A stretch of 11,250 nucleotides of DNA from Flavobacteriaceae bacterium (lineage in GTDB: Bacteria; Bacteroidota; Bacteroidia; Flavobacteriales; Flavobacteriaceae), in assembly GCA_023301205.1 (NCBI GenBank), contig JALZVC010000112.1, positions 1-11,250 of the forward strand. Reading direction: 5' to 3'. The notes under the pieces were generated by a model. That model had not been told where the DNA came from and ran no database searches. It was given only the letters and a program-made list of their open reading frames with translations. How positions within the stretch are numbered: position 1 is the stretch's first letter; each line of letters starts with the position of its first letter. Both the position numbers and the translations under genes were made by a program. Positions 1 to 6,336 of this stretch are shown piece after piece.

Positions 1-152
1 ACCACAGTAGCCTCATCATTGACCCCAATGGATAGGCCTTGATCATTCACGATTTCTGTACCTATACTTTCAAAATCTTCGCTACAAGAGGCAAAACCAA
101 TAATTGTTAAAAAAATTGCTACTGTATATGGCAAAAAAAGTTTCTTTTTCAT
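1..152 (-). CDS. DUF4270-type lipoprotein, N-terminal part (runs off the window)
   Basis: Only the first 50 codons are present; the gene continues beyond base 1. The ATG is at 150-152. The product begins MKKK, has a hydrophobic stretch (about residues 5-21) and a lipobox GFASC with the lipidated Cys at residue 23, followed by SEDFESIGTEIV. An acidic stretch after the Cys with a D/E-F-x-S-I-G pattern is typical of DUF4270 proteins of Flavobacteriia, which are outer-membrane-associated lipoproteins of unknown function. The start lies 4 nt past the stop of the upstream GT5-like gene, so the two are almost certainly co-transcribed. In related genomes a DUF4270 gene often follows this GT5-like gene, which supports the call. 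The lipoprotein signal is seen directly; the family name is recognition from the start and context, because the body of the protein is missing. Confidence 0.75.
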   Translation of the reverse strand, partial: MKKKLFLPYTVAIFLTIIGFASCSEDFESIGTEIVNDQGLSIGVNDEATV

Positions 153-156
153 ATGC

Positions 157-978
157 TTATTCTTCAGTGCTTTGGAGCACTTTTTTTTCATAAAAATCAA
201 GGTATGATTGCTCTAAATTTTCTGGTTTCTGAAATGGTAATACCGGAATATCTTGAGCTTTTATAAATTTACTAATCTCATCAGATACCTCTTCAGACCC
301 CATAATAACTCCATCAGAATTTTTAACCGCAATCTTCATTAAATTAATATAGTTGGGTGTTTTTAACTCTAGAAGATTTTCTTCCTCCATACCGTCATAA
401 AGCACCTTGTCAATAACTTTTTCGTTCAGTGTACCAGTAAAACCTTGGTTGTATACTGATGTGATTATTTTACTGTTTTCAAATAACGGTTCATTTCCGT
501 AGTAATTGCGTAAATACAGAGGTAAAAAAGAAGCGAGCCATCCATGAACATGAATAATATCTGGTGACCAGTTTAATTTTTTTACAGTTTCTATAACGCC
601 TTTTGCAAAAAATATAGCGCGTTCATCATTGTCTTTAAAATAGTTACCATCTTCATCAGCATACATTGCCTTACGTTTAAAATAATCTTCATTATCAATA
701 AAGTAAACTTGCATACGCTCTTTTGGAATAGAAGCAACTTTAATTATCAAAGGCATGTCTAAATCGTTAATAACCAGGTTCATGCCAGAAAGGCGTATAA
801 CTTCATGTAATTGATGACGACGCTCATTAATATTACCGTAACGCGGCATAAATATTCTAATCTGCCCTCCGTTGTTATTCACCATTTTCGGGGCTTCAAA
901 CGACATCGAAGAAATCTCGGTCTCAGGTAAATATGGAATTACTTCTGACGACACATACAAGACTCTTTTATCTTTCAT
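157..978 (-). CDS. Orphan glycogen/starch synthase catalytic (GT5 N-terminal) domain protein
   Basis: The 273-aa product matches only the N-terminal Rossmann domain of GT5 glycogen synthases. It has an opening beta strand VLYVSSEVIPY (6-16), the family segment FMPRYGNINERR (43-54), a PDIIHVHGW stretch near residue 140 and ITSVYNQGFTG later. Full GlgA is about 470-500 aa with a second GT-B domain, which is absent. The canonical KTGGL loop that binds ADP-glucose is replaced by ETEIS (19-23), and the usual HAHDWH reads HVHGWL. I therefore infer that it is not a normal glycogen synthase, despite the usual database name. Proteins of this length at this place (divergent from panC, before DUF4270) recur in Flavobacteriia, so the short form is probably native rather than a truncation. 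Its ATG is at 976-978, divergent from panC with 190 nt between. Function unknown; possibly a sugar-nucleotide or cell-envelope role. Confidence 0.8.
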   Translation of the reverse strand: MKDKRVLYVSSEVIPYLPETEISSMSFEAPKMVNNNGGQIRIFMPRYGNINERRHQLHEVIRLSGMNLVINDLDMPLIIKVASIPKERMQVYFIDNEDYFKRKAMYADEDGNYFKDNDERAIFFAKGVIETVKKLNWSPDIIHVHGWLASFLPLYLRNYYGNEPLFENSKIITSVYNQGFTGTLNEKVIDKVLYDGMEEENLLELKTPNYINLMKIAVKNSDGVIMGSEEVSDEISKFIKAQDIPVLPFQKPENLEQSYLDFYEKKVLQSTEE

Positions 979-1101
979 CTCTATTAATTTTACACCAACA
1001 TATTCTATCTAAAAATAGTATCCTTACTAAAGAAGGACGACAAAATGCATACCGCATTTCAATAGAATAAAGGTTAGTTAGGTTATTTGTTTAAAAACAT
1101 G

Positions 1102-1109
1102 CAAAATTA
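1102..1109 (-). promoter_or_regulatory. Candidate -7 element for the GT5-like/DUF4270 operon
   Basis: On the minus strand this reads TAATTTTG, matching the Bacteroidota -7 consensus TAnnTTTG. It would give a leader of roughly 120 nt before the ATG at 978. A small inverted repeat, AAATGC/GCATTT (1043-1059), lies in that leader. No convincing TTG -33 box is visible at the right distance, so this is tentative. No equally good plus-strand promoter for panC was found in the same spacer; TAGCTTTT at 1146-1153 is the nearest match. Confidence 0.35.
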
Positions 1110-1168
1110 CGAAATTTTATGCAGTTTAAGCGGAATAAGTTAATTTAGCTTTTTATTAAAATAAAAGC

Positions 1169-2017
1169 ATGCAAATCTATAAAACACAGGTAGAACTTAA
1201 AGATAAACTAAATAGTCTGGGTGCGCCAACACTAGGGTTAGTACCCACTATGGGGGCTTTGCACGAGGGGCATCTTTCTTTAGTGAAAATGGCACTTGTA
1301 GAAAATGAATTTTGTGTGGTTAGTGTTTTTGTAAATCCTACGCAGTTTGACAATCCAGATGATTTAAAAAAATATCCCCGGACATTAAAAGGCGATGTAG
1401 AATTACTAAAAACGCTTGGAGATAAAATTTTAATTTATGCTCCCAGTGCACAGGACCTTTACGGTAAAGAAATTAAGGCTGTAAATTACAATTTTGGCCC
1501 TATAGCTAAGGAAATGGAAGGTGCTTTTAGAAAAGGTCATTTTGATGGAGTGGGTACAATTGTAAGCCTGTTATTTGAGGCTTTACTGCCGTCAGCGGCG
1601 TATTTTGGAGAAAAAGATTTTCAGCAATTACAGATCATTAAGAAGCTTGTTGAGATAAAAGACTTCGAGATTCGTGTTGTAGGCTGTAAAATTATTCGTG
1701 AGACTAATGGTCTTGCAAAAAGCTCCAGAAATGCGCGATTGAGCAAAAATCAATTTGAGGAAGCTGCGCTCATTTACAAAACACTTCAAGAAGTAAAGCA
1801 AAGATGGGGTGATTTAAGTATTTCAAAACTTAATGAGTATGTGACAAACGTTTTTGAGAATCACGACACCTTAACTGTTGAATATTTTATTGTTGCAAAT
1901 GAAGCTACGCTAAAAACTGCGAAGAGAAAACGAATTGCCAATACCTATAGGGCTTTTATAGTTGTCTTCTCTGGTGAGGTGCGACTTATTGATAACCTTA
2001 GTCTAGGAAAAGGTTAA
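1169..2017 (+). CDS. panC: Pantothenate synthetase (pantoate--beta-alanine ligase)
   Basis: Catalyses ATP-dependent condensation of D-pantoate with beta-alanine through a pantoyl-adenylate, the last step of vitamin B5 synthesis, in the cytosol. The 282-aa length is normal for the family. Visible motifs are PTMGALHEGHLSLV (26-39), containing the HxGH nucleotidyltransferase signature; VSVFVNPTQF shortly after; FGEKDFQQL in the middle, holding pantoate/ATP contacts; and TNGLAKSSRNARLS, the KMSKS-like segment (usually DGLAxSSRN; here the Asp is Asn). The ATG at 1169 gives the standard MQIYKT start. panD follows after 58 nt on the same strand, so the two enzymes that make and use beta-alanine are adjacent. 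The GT5-like gene is divergent upstream. Assignment is secure. Confidence 0.97.
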   Translation: MQIYKTQVELKDKLNSLGAPTLGLVPTMGALHEGHLSLVKMALVENEFCVVSVFVNPTQFDNPDDLKKYPRTLKGDVELLKTLGDKILIYAPSAQDLYGKEIKAVNYNFGPIAKEMEGAFRKGHFDGVGTIVSLLFEALLPSAAYFGEKDFQQLQIIKKLVEIKDFEIRVVGCKIIRETNGLAKSSRNARLSKNQFEEAALIYKTLQEVKQRWGDLSISKLNEYVTNVFENHDTLTVEYFIVANEATLKTAKRKRIANTYRAFIVVFSGEVRLIDNLSLGKG

Positions 2018-2039
2018 AAAACTGCCTCTGTTTTAATTA

Positions 2040-2071
2040 TTGTTTTTTTTCTGAAATCTTACCTATCTTTG
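2040..2071 (+). promoter_or_regulatory. Promoter for panD (Bacteroidota type), predicting a leaderless mRNA
   Basis: A TTG (2040-2042) and a TATCTTTG box (2064-2071) are separated by 21 nt, fitting the Bacteroidota sigma-ABfr consensus TTG...TAnnTTTG. The spacing is slightly long. The -7 box ends only 4 nt before the panD ATG at 2076. Since initiation normally falls a few nt past the box, the transcript should begin at or within a couple of bases of the start codon. panD can thus be transcribed independently of panC. Confidence 0.65.
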
Positions 2072-2075
2072 CAGT

Positions 2076-2423
2076 ATGTTAATAACAGTTGTAAAATCTA
2101 AAATACACCGCGTAAAGGTTACCGGTGCAGACCTAAACTACATAGGTAGTATTACTATTGATGAAGATCTACTTGACGCGGCTAATATTGTTGAAGGAGA
2201 AAAAGTACAGATCGTGAATAATAATAATGGTGAACGATTAGAAACTTATGCTATTCCTGGTCCAAGAGGTAGTGGTGAGATAACTCTCAATGGAGCAGCT
2301 GCTAGGAAGGTTGCCCCAGGAGACATACTTATTTTGATTGTTTATGGGATGATGACTAGAGAAGAAGCACTTAAATTTAAGCCAAGTTTAGTTTTCCCTA
2401 ATGGAGATAACTTACTCACTTAG
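2076..2423 (+). CDS. panD: Aspartate 1-decarboxylase precursor (pyruvoyl enzyme)
   Basis: Converts L-aspartate to beta-alanine, the substrate used by PanC. The enzyme is made as a 115-aa proenzyme that cleaves itself between Gly24 and Ser25, turning Ser25 into the catalytic pyruvoyl group. Here the site reads YIGSITID with G24-S25 exactly in place. Lys9 (substrate carboxylate contact), Arg54, Thr57 and Tyr58 (proton donor) are all present at their classical numbers, as is the [12 protein letters not shown] segment. Length and end (FPNGDNLL) are normal. It sits 58 nt after panC with a strong own promoter whose -7 box nearly touches the ATG, so the start is well fixed. The downstream membrane-protein gene begins only 2 nt after the stop. 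No dedicated maturation factor is visible in the window. Confidence 0.98.
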   Translation: MLITVVKSKIHRVKVTGADLNYIGSITIDEDLLDAANIVEGEKVQIVNNNNGERLETYAIPGPRGSGEITLNGAAARKVAPGDILILIVYGMMTREEALKFKPSLVFPNGDNLLT

Positions 2424-2425
2424 TT

Positions 2426-3394
2426 GTGAAAAAATCATTATCTAAATTTCTGCAAATTGCCATCCCACTTGGGCTTGGCATTTTTTTAATTTGGTATGTC
2501 TTTATTGATTTTACTGATACGCAATTAGCAGAACTCAAGACGTATTTTAAAAATGCAAATTACGGTTATGTAGTCATATCGGTAAGCTTGAGTATTTTTA
2601 GTCATTTATCTCGCGCCTATAGATGGTCGTTTATGTTGGAACCATTGGGTTACAAACCAAAACTTGCAAACAATTTTATGACCATAGCAGTAGCGTATGT
2701 CATGAATATTTTTATTCCTAAAAGCGGGGAAGTTACACGTGGGATATTACTTGACAAATATGAAATGATACCTTTTGAAAAAGGTTTTGGTACTATTATA
2801 TCAGAGCGTATTATAGATCTACTATTTCTACTTGCATTTACAGTTGCAGCAATATTAATGAAGTATGATATTCTCTATACTTATGTGACAGATTTAATTC
2901 CAGTTCAAAAATTAGTTATAATTGGCGTAATTGGATTAGTTATGCTTACTGCGGGCTATTTGTCGCTTAAATATTTAAAATTTGACTTCATAGTAAAAAT
3001 TAAAACATTTATAAATGGTCTAAAAGAAGGAGTGCTGAGTGTTTTAACCATGAAAAAAAAAATGACTTTTATTTTTCATACGTTTTTAATCTGGGGATTA
3101 TATGTATTATCATTCTATGCAGCGACTTTGGCACTCAATGAAACGTCTAACATTGCCTTTAGTACATTGATAATTACTTTTGTGGTAGGCAGTTTCACTT
3201 TTGCTTTTACTAACAGTGGTTTTGGCACTTATCCGGCTGCTGTGGCTGGTATATTAACTTTATTTGCCATTGAGATTACAGTAGGCACTGCCTTTGGATG
3301 GATTGTTTGGACTTCAAACATAGCGTCTATATTACTAATAGGAGTTACCTCACTGATTGCCTTGCCTATTTATAACAAGGGTAGATTAAAGTAG
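2426..3394 (+). CDS. Lysylphosphatidylglycerol synthase TM-region (UPF0104-like) membrane protein
   Basis: 322-aa polytopic inner-membrane protein of the LPG_synthase_TM family (the flippase-like membrane half of MprF/AglD proteins). The first span is at about 9-27. A second span (about 46-64) is followed by the family's SRAYRW segment (62-67). Residues 94-109 hold NIFIPKSGEVTRGILL and 126-132 SERIIDL, both typical conserved blocks. Several further spans follow, with a Gly/Ser-rich stretch (SGFGTYPAAVAG) near 265. The soluble lysyl-transferase domain of true MprF is absent, so lipid lysinylation is not implied; a lipid transport role is inference. The start is GTG at 2426, 2 nt after the panD stop, so it should be translated from the panD message. 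The ATG-free start is chosen because MKKSLSKF precedes the first span directly. The substrate is unknown. Confidence 0.85.
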   Translation: MKKSLSKFLQIAIPLGLGIFLIWYVFIDFTDTQLAELKTYFKNANYGYVVISVSLSIFSHLSRAYRWSFMLEPLGYKPKLANNFMTIAVAYVMNIFIPKSGEVTRGILLDKYEMIPFEKGFGTIISERIIDLLFLLAFTVAAILMKYDILYTYVTDLIPVQKLVIIGVIGLVMLTAGYLSLKYLKFDFIVKIKTFINGLKEGVLSVLTMKKKMTFIFHTFLIWGLYVLSFYAATLALNETSNIAFSTLIITFVVGSFTFAFTNSGFGTYPAAVAGILTLFAIEITVGTAFGWIVWTSNIASILLIGVTSLIALPIYNKGRLK

Positions 3395-3478
3395 AAAAAG
3401 CACAATAACACTCGACACAATAAGCAAAGCGCTTATTGTGATACAGATATAAATATGCTTTTTTTGAACAATTTTCAT
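3386..3478 (-). CDS. Candidate 30-aa single-span membrane peptide
   Basis: A short minus-strand frame, ATG at 3476-3478 to TAA at 3386-3388, encodes a 30-residue peptide. It starts MKIVQKKHIY and continues with an unbroken hydrophobic stretch (about residues 9-30) ending VIVLFLL: a basic head plus one membrane span. It starts 12 nt after the stop of the minus-strand regulator, so it could be the last gene of that operon, and its 3' end overlaps the end of the convergent membrane-protein gene by 9 nt. No Shine-Dalgarno sequence is evident, which is normal in this phylum. Against it: T-rich strands give hydrophobic frames by chance, and part of it coincides with a perfect inverted repeat (3416-3440). 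No family recognised. Confidence 0.35.
   Translation of the reverse strand: MKIVQKKHIYICITISALLIVSSVIVLFLL
3416..3440. repeat. Perfect 10-bp inverted repeat between convergent genes
   Basis: CACAATAAGC (3416-3425) and GCTTATTGTG (3431-3440) pair perfectly around the loop AAAGC. An outer pair, AAAAAGCA (3395-3402) with TGCTTTTT (3456-3463), encloses it, and the outer right arm runs into T7 (3459-3465) on the plus strand. The structure may terminate the panD/membrane-protein transcript, but the T tract is about 18 nt past the inner hairpin, so it is not a textbook terminator. It also lies inside the candidate 30-aa ORF. Confidence 0.5.
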
Positions 3479-3490
3479 GATTTAAGGGGT

Positions 3491-4129
3491 TTATTTAAGT
3501 ACTATTGTTTCAATAAAACTCGTGTTTTGTGCAGCCCATTTGTGCAATGGTTCTTTACTATCGAGGCGAAGTTGCGATTTAATTAAAATCATTTCTTCAC
3601 GAACCGCCCCAATGCCAGTATTTAATTTTTTTGCTAGTTTTTCTGGGCTATCATAAAAACCGATGTAAGCAATAATTTTCATCTGAAAACTTGTAAAGTT
3701 GGTGTAGTTCTCCAAATAGCTTTCGTCTATATTATTGAGAATTTCTTTAGAGAAATAATCATCATCTTTAAGTACCGCCTTCAAACAAGTAATTACTTCA
3801 TTCAGGCTGTCATCACAACTCAAGCATCCAGAGACGTTATTCTTTTTTGCTATTGCAATATCAATTTCGCTTATTTTATTAAATATGATTATAAATTTTG
3901 TCTTACTCTTTTTTAAAATAGCTTGTTTAACTACATCGAGACCAGAAAGGTCGTTATATGATGATTTTAATATACAAATGGAAGGTTTCTCTCTTAAAAT
4001 GTAGCGCAGCGCTCTTACACCAGAGCAATCTTTTCTTGTAATCTGGTATTTTTTTTCTTGTAATAGTTGTTCAATACAGGAACTGCTATTAACAAATTGG
4101 CGTGCAAGGAAGGCACAATTTGGTTTCAT
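3491..4129 (-). CDS. Degenerate receiver-like / LuxR-like DNA-binding regulator
   Basis: The 212-aa product has the outline of a NarL/FixJ response regulator but has lost the phosphorylation site. Residues 1-122 look like a receiver fold: the strand PSICILK (49-55) puts Lys55 where the phospho-accepting Asp belongs. The acidic pair after strand 1 is replaced by RQF (10-12), the strand-4 Thr/Ser by Asn84, and the strand-5 Lys by Cys105. Residues about 145-190 resemble a LuxR helix-turn-helix: TSFQMKIIAYIG, then SPEKLAKKLNTGIGAVREEM. The C-terminal tail KWAAQNTSFI is also seen in LuxR-type flavobacterial regulators. I infer a phosphorylation-independent transcription regulator. No sensor kinase is adjacent. 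Two tiny hydrophobic ORFs flank it on the same strand, and a secreted esterase-like gene is divergent after 381 nt. Family assignment is moderate because the sequence is highly diverged. Confidence 0.6.
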   Translation of the reverse strand: MKPNCAFLARQFVNSSSCIEQLLQEKKYQITRKDCSGVRALRYILREKPSICILKSSYNDLSGLDVVKQAILKKSKTKFIIIFNKISEIDIAIAKKNNVSGCLSCDDSLNEVITCLKAVLKDDDYFSKEILNNIDESYLENYTNFTSFQMKIIAYIGFYDSPEKLAKKLNTGIGAVREEMILIKSQLRLDSKEPLHKWAAQNTSFIETIVLK

Positions 4130-4154
4130 AGTGTGTTATTTGGCCTTACTGCGT

Positions 4155-4167
4155 GTGATAAAATCAC
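4155..4167. promoter_or_regulatory. Small palindrome upstream of the regulator (possible operator)
   Basis: GTGAT (4155-4159) and ATCAC (4163-4167) form a perfect 5-bp inverted repeat with spacer AAA, 25 nt upstream of the regulator ATG at 4129. With flanks it reads TGTGA-N5-TCAC, like a half-spaced CRP/FNR-type site, though the usual spacer is 6. Autoregulation is a guess; such short palindromes also arise by chance. Confidence 0.25.
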
Positions 4168-4168
4168 T

Positions 4169-4303
4169 TCAAAAAAATGCTATTAGTAGTAATACTAGAA
4201 ACAATTTCTGAACTAACTCAGTAAGATGATTATTTATTTGGTGCATACAATATACATAAAAAATAAGTATACCTCCTGAAAGAAATAGACTAAGGGAAAA
4301 CAC
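4169..4303 (-). CDS. Candidate small two-span membrane protein (about 44 aa, GTG start) or gene remnant
   Basis: A minus-strand frame open from 4351 to the TGA at 4169-4171 (60 sense codons). It contains two clean hydrophobic segments, VFSLSLFLSGGILIFYVYC and LFLVLLLIAFF, joined by a polar loop (MHQINNHLTELVQK), and is preceded by the polar stretch NTIKYSHKQQ. That pattern looks like a real two-span protein rather than noise. The only conventional starts are GTG (4301-4303, giving 44 aa) and an internal ATG (4244-4246, giving 25 aa); a full-length start would need ATT. It ends 39 nt before the regulator ATG, on the same strand. It may be a small gene, a uORF, or the residue of a degraded membrane-protein gene. 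No family recognised. Confidence 0.25.
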   Translation of the reverse strand: MFSLSLFLSGGILIFYVYCMHQINNHLTELVQKLFLVLLLIAFF

Positions 4304-4461
4304 GTATTGTTGTTTGTGGCTATATTTAATTGTGTTTAAGCTGTTAATGAGTCAAAAAATATTTTAGTTGTAAGTTTATTTTGTAAAAAATAATACCTGA
4401 TAATTAACTACTTAGATGCGTTTTTTTATGAATCAATATCATGGATTTATTATTTGAGGTC

Positions 4462-4488
4462 TTGGTATTTTCAAATTTCATTATCTTC
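4462..4488 (+). promoter_or_regulatory. Promoter of the esterase-like gene
   Basis: TTG (4462-4464), 17 nt, then TATCTTC (4482-4488), a near match to the Bacteroidota TAnnTTTG box. It predicts a start near 4491 and a leader of about 20 nt to the ATG at 4511. Confidence 0.5.
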
Positions 4489-4510
4489 ACATTTATAAAA
4501 TTTCAGAAAA

Positions 4511-5659
4511 ATGAAAAAAATACTTTTATTGCTTATAATGTCACTGTGCTATACCATAGCACCAGCTCAAACTATTTATGAAGAGTTTGAATCTCGAAAA
4601 CTTGATACTACGCGTAGAATTAAAATACAGTTACCACGTAACTATGAGGAAAATCAAGATAAAGTATACCCTATAGTTTTGGTCCTAGATGCAGATTATC
4701 TTTTTGAGCCGGTTGCCGGCAATGTTGACTATTTTAGTTATTGGGAAGACATGCCAGAGTCTATTGTTGTGGGCGTGATCCAAGGAGATTCAAGATACGA
4801 TGATGCCTATTATGATGATACTAATTATATGCCAGCGGAGAGTGGTGCAGAGTTTTTTGAGTTTTTAGGGTTAGAGCTTATTCCTTATATAGATTCTAAG
4901 TACCGCACGGCAAAGTTTATTATTGCAGTAGGTCATGACTTTACGGCAAATTTTATTAACTACTATATGTTTAAAGACCCGCCTTTATTTAACGGGATTG
5001 TTAGCTTAAGCCCCGATACTGCTCCCTCAATGGCAGAGCGACTTGCGCAACGTATTCCTGCTATAGCGAATAAGATGTTCTACTATTTAGCCACAGGTAC
5101 AGATGACATTAAAGGGCTTAATGAAGCAGCAGTAGATCTAGATGCACAACTAAGCACAGTAAAAAGTGAATCATTTAATTATTACTTTGATAATTTTGAA
5201 GGCGCAACACATTACAGCCTCGTAGGCAGAGGGATTCCTAATGCATTAGAAAAAATATTTGCAGTCTATAGGCCTATTAGTAAACAACAGTTTACAAATG
5301 AGTTAATGAAAACTACAAAACCAATTCATGAGTACCTAACAGAGAAATACGCTACTATAAAAGATCTTTTTGGGCTTGACAACCCGATACGGGTAAACGA
5401 TTTTATTGCTACCGCTACTGCTTCGGAAAAGAGAAAGCAATGGGAGTCACTTGAAATCATTGCAAAAATGGCAAAACGAGATTATCCCGATACCGTATTA
5501 GGGGATTATTATTTAGGACGTTTTTATGAAGAGACTGGAGAGCCTAAAAAAGCCATGCGTACCTTTCAAGGTGCTTTTAACAAAGAAGAAGTAGATTTTA
5601 TAACTATTGATAAGATGCTGGATAAAGCAGATAAGATAAAAGAAGATTTTGGGTATTAA
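4511..5659 (+). CDS. Secreted esterase-fold (PF00756-like) protein with Asp at the nucleophile position
   Basis: 382-aa protein. Residues 1-19 form a Sec signal peptide (MKKILLLLIMSLCYTIAPAQ, cleavage likely after APA/Q). Residues about 30-255 follow the putative esterase / enterochelin-esterase alpha/beta hydrolase pattern: RRIKIQLPRNYE (35-46), YPIVLVLDADYLF (53-65), then SIVVGVIQGDSRYDD (84-98). The nucleophile elbow, normally GHSxGG, here reads VGHDFTAN with Asp143 in place of Ser. The catalytic His is probably His234 in GATHYS, and an acid could be Asp198/Asp199. The C-terminus (about 300-382) is helical and includes one TPR-like unit (GDYYLGRFYEETGEPKKAMRTFQGAF). It is expected in the periplasm. 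The Ser-to-Asp change means it is either not a Ser esterase or uses an Asp nucleophile, as haloalkane dehalogenases do. It has its own promoter and a strong terminator, so it is monocistronic. Substrate unknown. Confidence 0.8.
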   Translation: MKKILLLLIMSLCYTIAPAQTIYEEFESRKLDTTRRIKIQLPRNYEENQDKVYPIVLVLDADYLFEPVAGNVDYFSYWEDMPESIVVGVIQGDSRYDDAYYDDTNYMPAESGAEFFEFLGLELIPYIDSKYRTAKFIIAVGHDFTANFINYYMFKDPPLFNGIVSLSPDTAPSMAERLAQRIPAIANKMFYYLATGTDDIKGLNEAAVDLDAQLSTVKSESFNYYFDNFEGATHYSLVGRGIPNALEKIFAVYRPISKQQFTNELMKTTKPIHEYLTEKYATIKDLFGLDNPIRVNDFIATATASEKRKQWESLEIIAKMAKRDYPDTVLGDYYLGRFYEETGEPKKAMRTFQGAFNKEEVDFITIDKMLDKADKIKEDFGY

Positions 5660-5676
5660 AAAACTAAACAGACATA

Positions 5677-5717
5677 AATAATCCGTCCCCAATTAAATTG
5701 AGGACGGATTATTTTTT
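5677..5717 (+). terminator. Strong intrinsic terminator after the esterase-like gene
   Basis: A 12-bp arm AATAATCCGTCC (5677-5688) pairs with GGACGGATTATT (5702-5713). An inner CAATT/AATTG stem extends it, and T6 (5712-5717) follows. It begins 17 nt after the esterase stop. The T tract overlaps the stop codon of the convergent lipoprotein gene, so the hairpin also lies at that gene's 3' end. A near copy in inverted orientation is at 6372-6399. Confidence 0.9.
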
Positions 5718-6312
5718 ACTTTATCCCAAGTTGTAATGCATCATAAGAAGAAGATTGAATTCCTATTAAAGCATACTTTGTTTTTCCTGCTTCTATTACC
5801 ATTCCATTTAAATCGTATGTCATCAAATCTCCCTTAAATTTTTTATTTGCAGAACTCGCTGCGATTATATTTCCGCCAGCTAGTCCCGGACCTACTGCAA
5901 GACCTATTGGTGTGGAGCTAGATCCGCTTCCGTCAGATGAGCTAAACTGTAAAGGTGTTAATAGTAAATAGAGCAAATGCGTTGCTGGTTGCTGTTTTAG
6001 CATTTTAAAGGTTTGATTAAATTCTAATGGTGCTACTAATTTTCCATTTTGATATTCTAAAAATATGTCTTTTCCATAAACAACATCTTGGTTTGTTGTA
6101 TTTTGAATTTTGATAGCGACCAATCTAACATCTTTTTTATCTTCTTTTTTCGCATACTTTTTATCCAGAAGATCGTACTTGTAACTTAATACAATCCCAT
6201 TAGATTCTTTACTAGAATTGTATCCTAAAGTTTGTGGCTTAATCTCTTTGTACCCATTGGCACAACTAGCAAGTGAAACGATTGCTAGAAATAATAATAA
6301 TCGTAATTTCAT
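5716..6312 (-). CDS. Small lipoprotein of unknown function
   Basis: 198-aa lipoprotein starting MKLRLLLFLAIV with lipobox LASC (Cys17). Residues about 40-100 look like an immunoglobulin-like beta domain (LSYKYDLL, VRLVAIKIQNTTNQDVVYGKDIFLEY), a pattern seen in uncharacterised Bacteroidota lipoproteins. Two hydrophobic stretches follow: THLLYLLLTPLQF (111-123) and, after the Ser/Gly linker SSSDGSGSSST, a Gly/Ala-rich segment (135-155). Together they could form a membrane hairpin. The C-terminus is soluble. An in-frame ATG 23 codons upstream (6381) is rejected because it would put the tsf terminator inside the gene and bury the signal peptide. The gene stands alone between two nearly identical inverted terminator palindromes. 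I do not recognise a named family. Confidence 0.8.
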   Translation of the reverse strand: MKLRLLLFLAIVSLASCANGYKEIKPQTLGYNSSKESNGIVLSYKYDLLDKKYAKKEDKKDVRLVAIKIQNTTNQDVVYGKDIFLEYQNGKLVAPLEFNQTFKMLKQQPATHLLYLLLTPLQFSSSDGSGSSSTPIGLAVGPGLAGGNIIAASSANKKFKGDLMTYDLNGMVIEAGKTKYALIGIQSSSYDALQLGIK

Positions 6313-6336
6313 AATTGGTGGTTTTTTAATAGCCGG

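Larger units (their letters stand above)
4130..4510. other. 381-nt spacer between divergent regulator and esterase-like genes
   Basis: An AT-rich stretch. It holds the esterase-gene promoter (4462-4488), a small GTGAT/ATCAC palindrome (4155-4167) just before the regulator, and a minus-strand open frame without an ATG start at its head that encodes two hydrophobic stretches (stop at 4169-4171, open back to 4351). Minus-strand AGGAGGT at 4271-4277 is a strong Shine-Dalgarno-like string, but it sits 13 nt from an ATG opening only a 7-codon frame. No RNA gene recognised. Confidence 0.6.

Noticed and set aside
4271..4277. Minus-strand AGGAGGT as a ribosome binding site
   Set aside because: The next ATG is 13 nt away and opens only 7 codons. 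Bacteroidota rarely rely on Shine-Dalgarno sequences, so it is probably chance.
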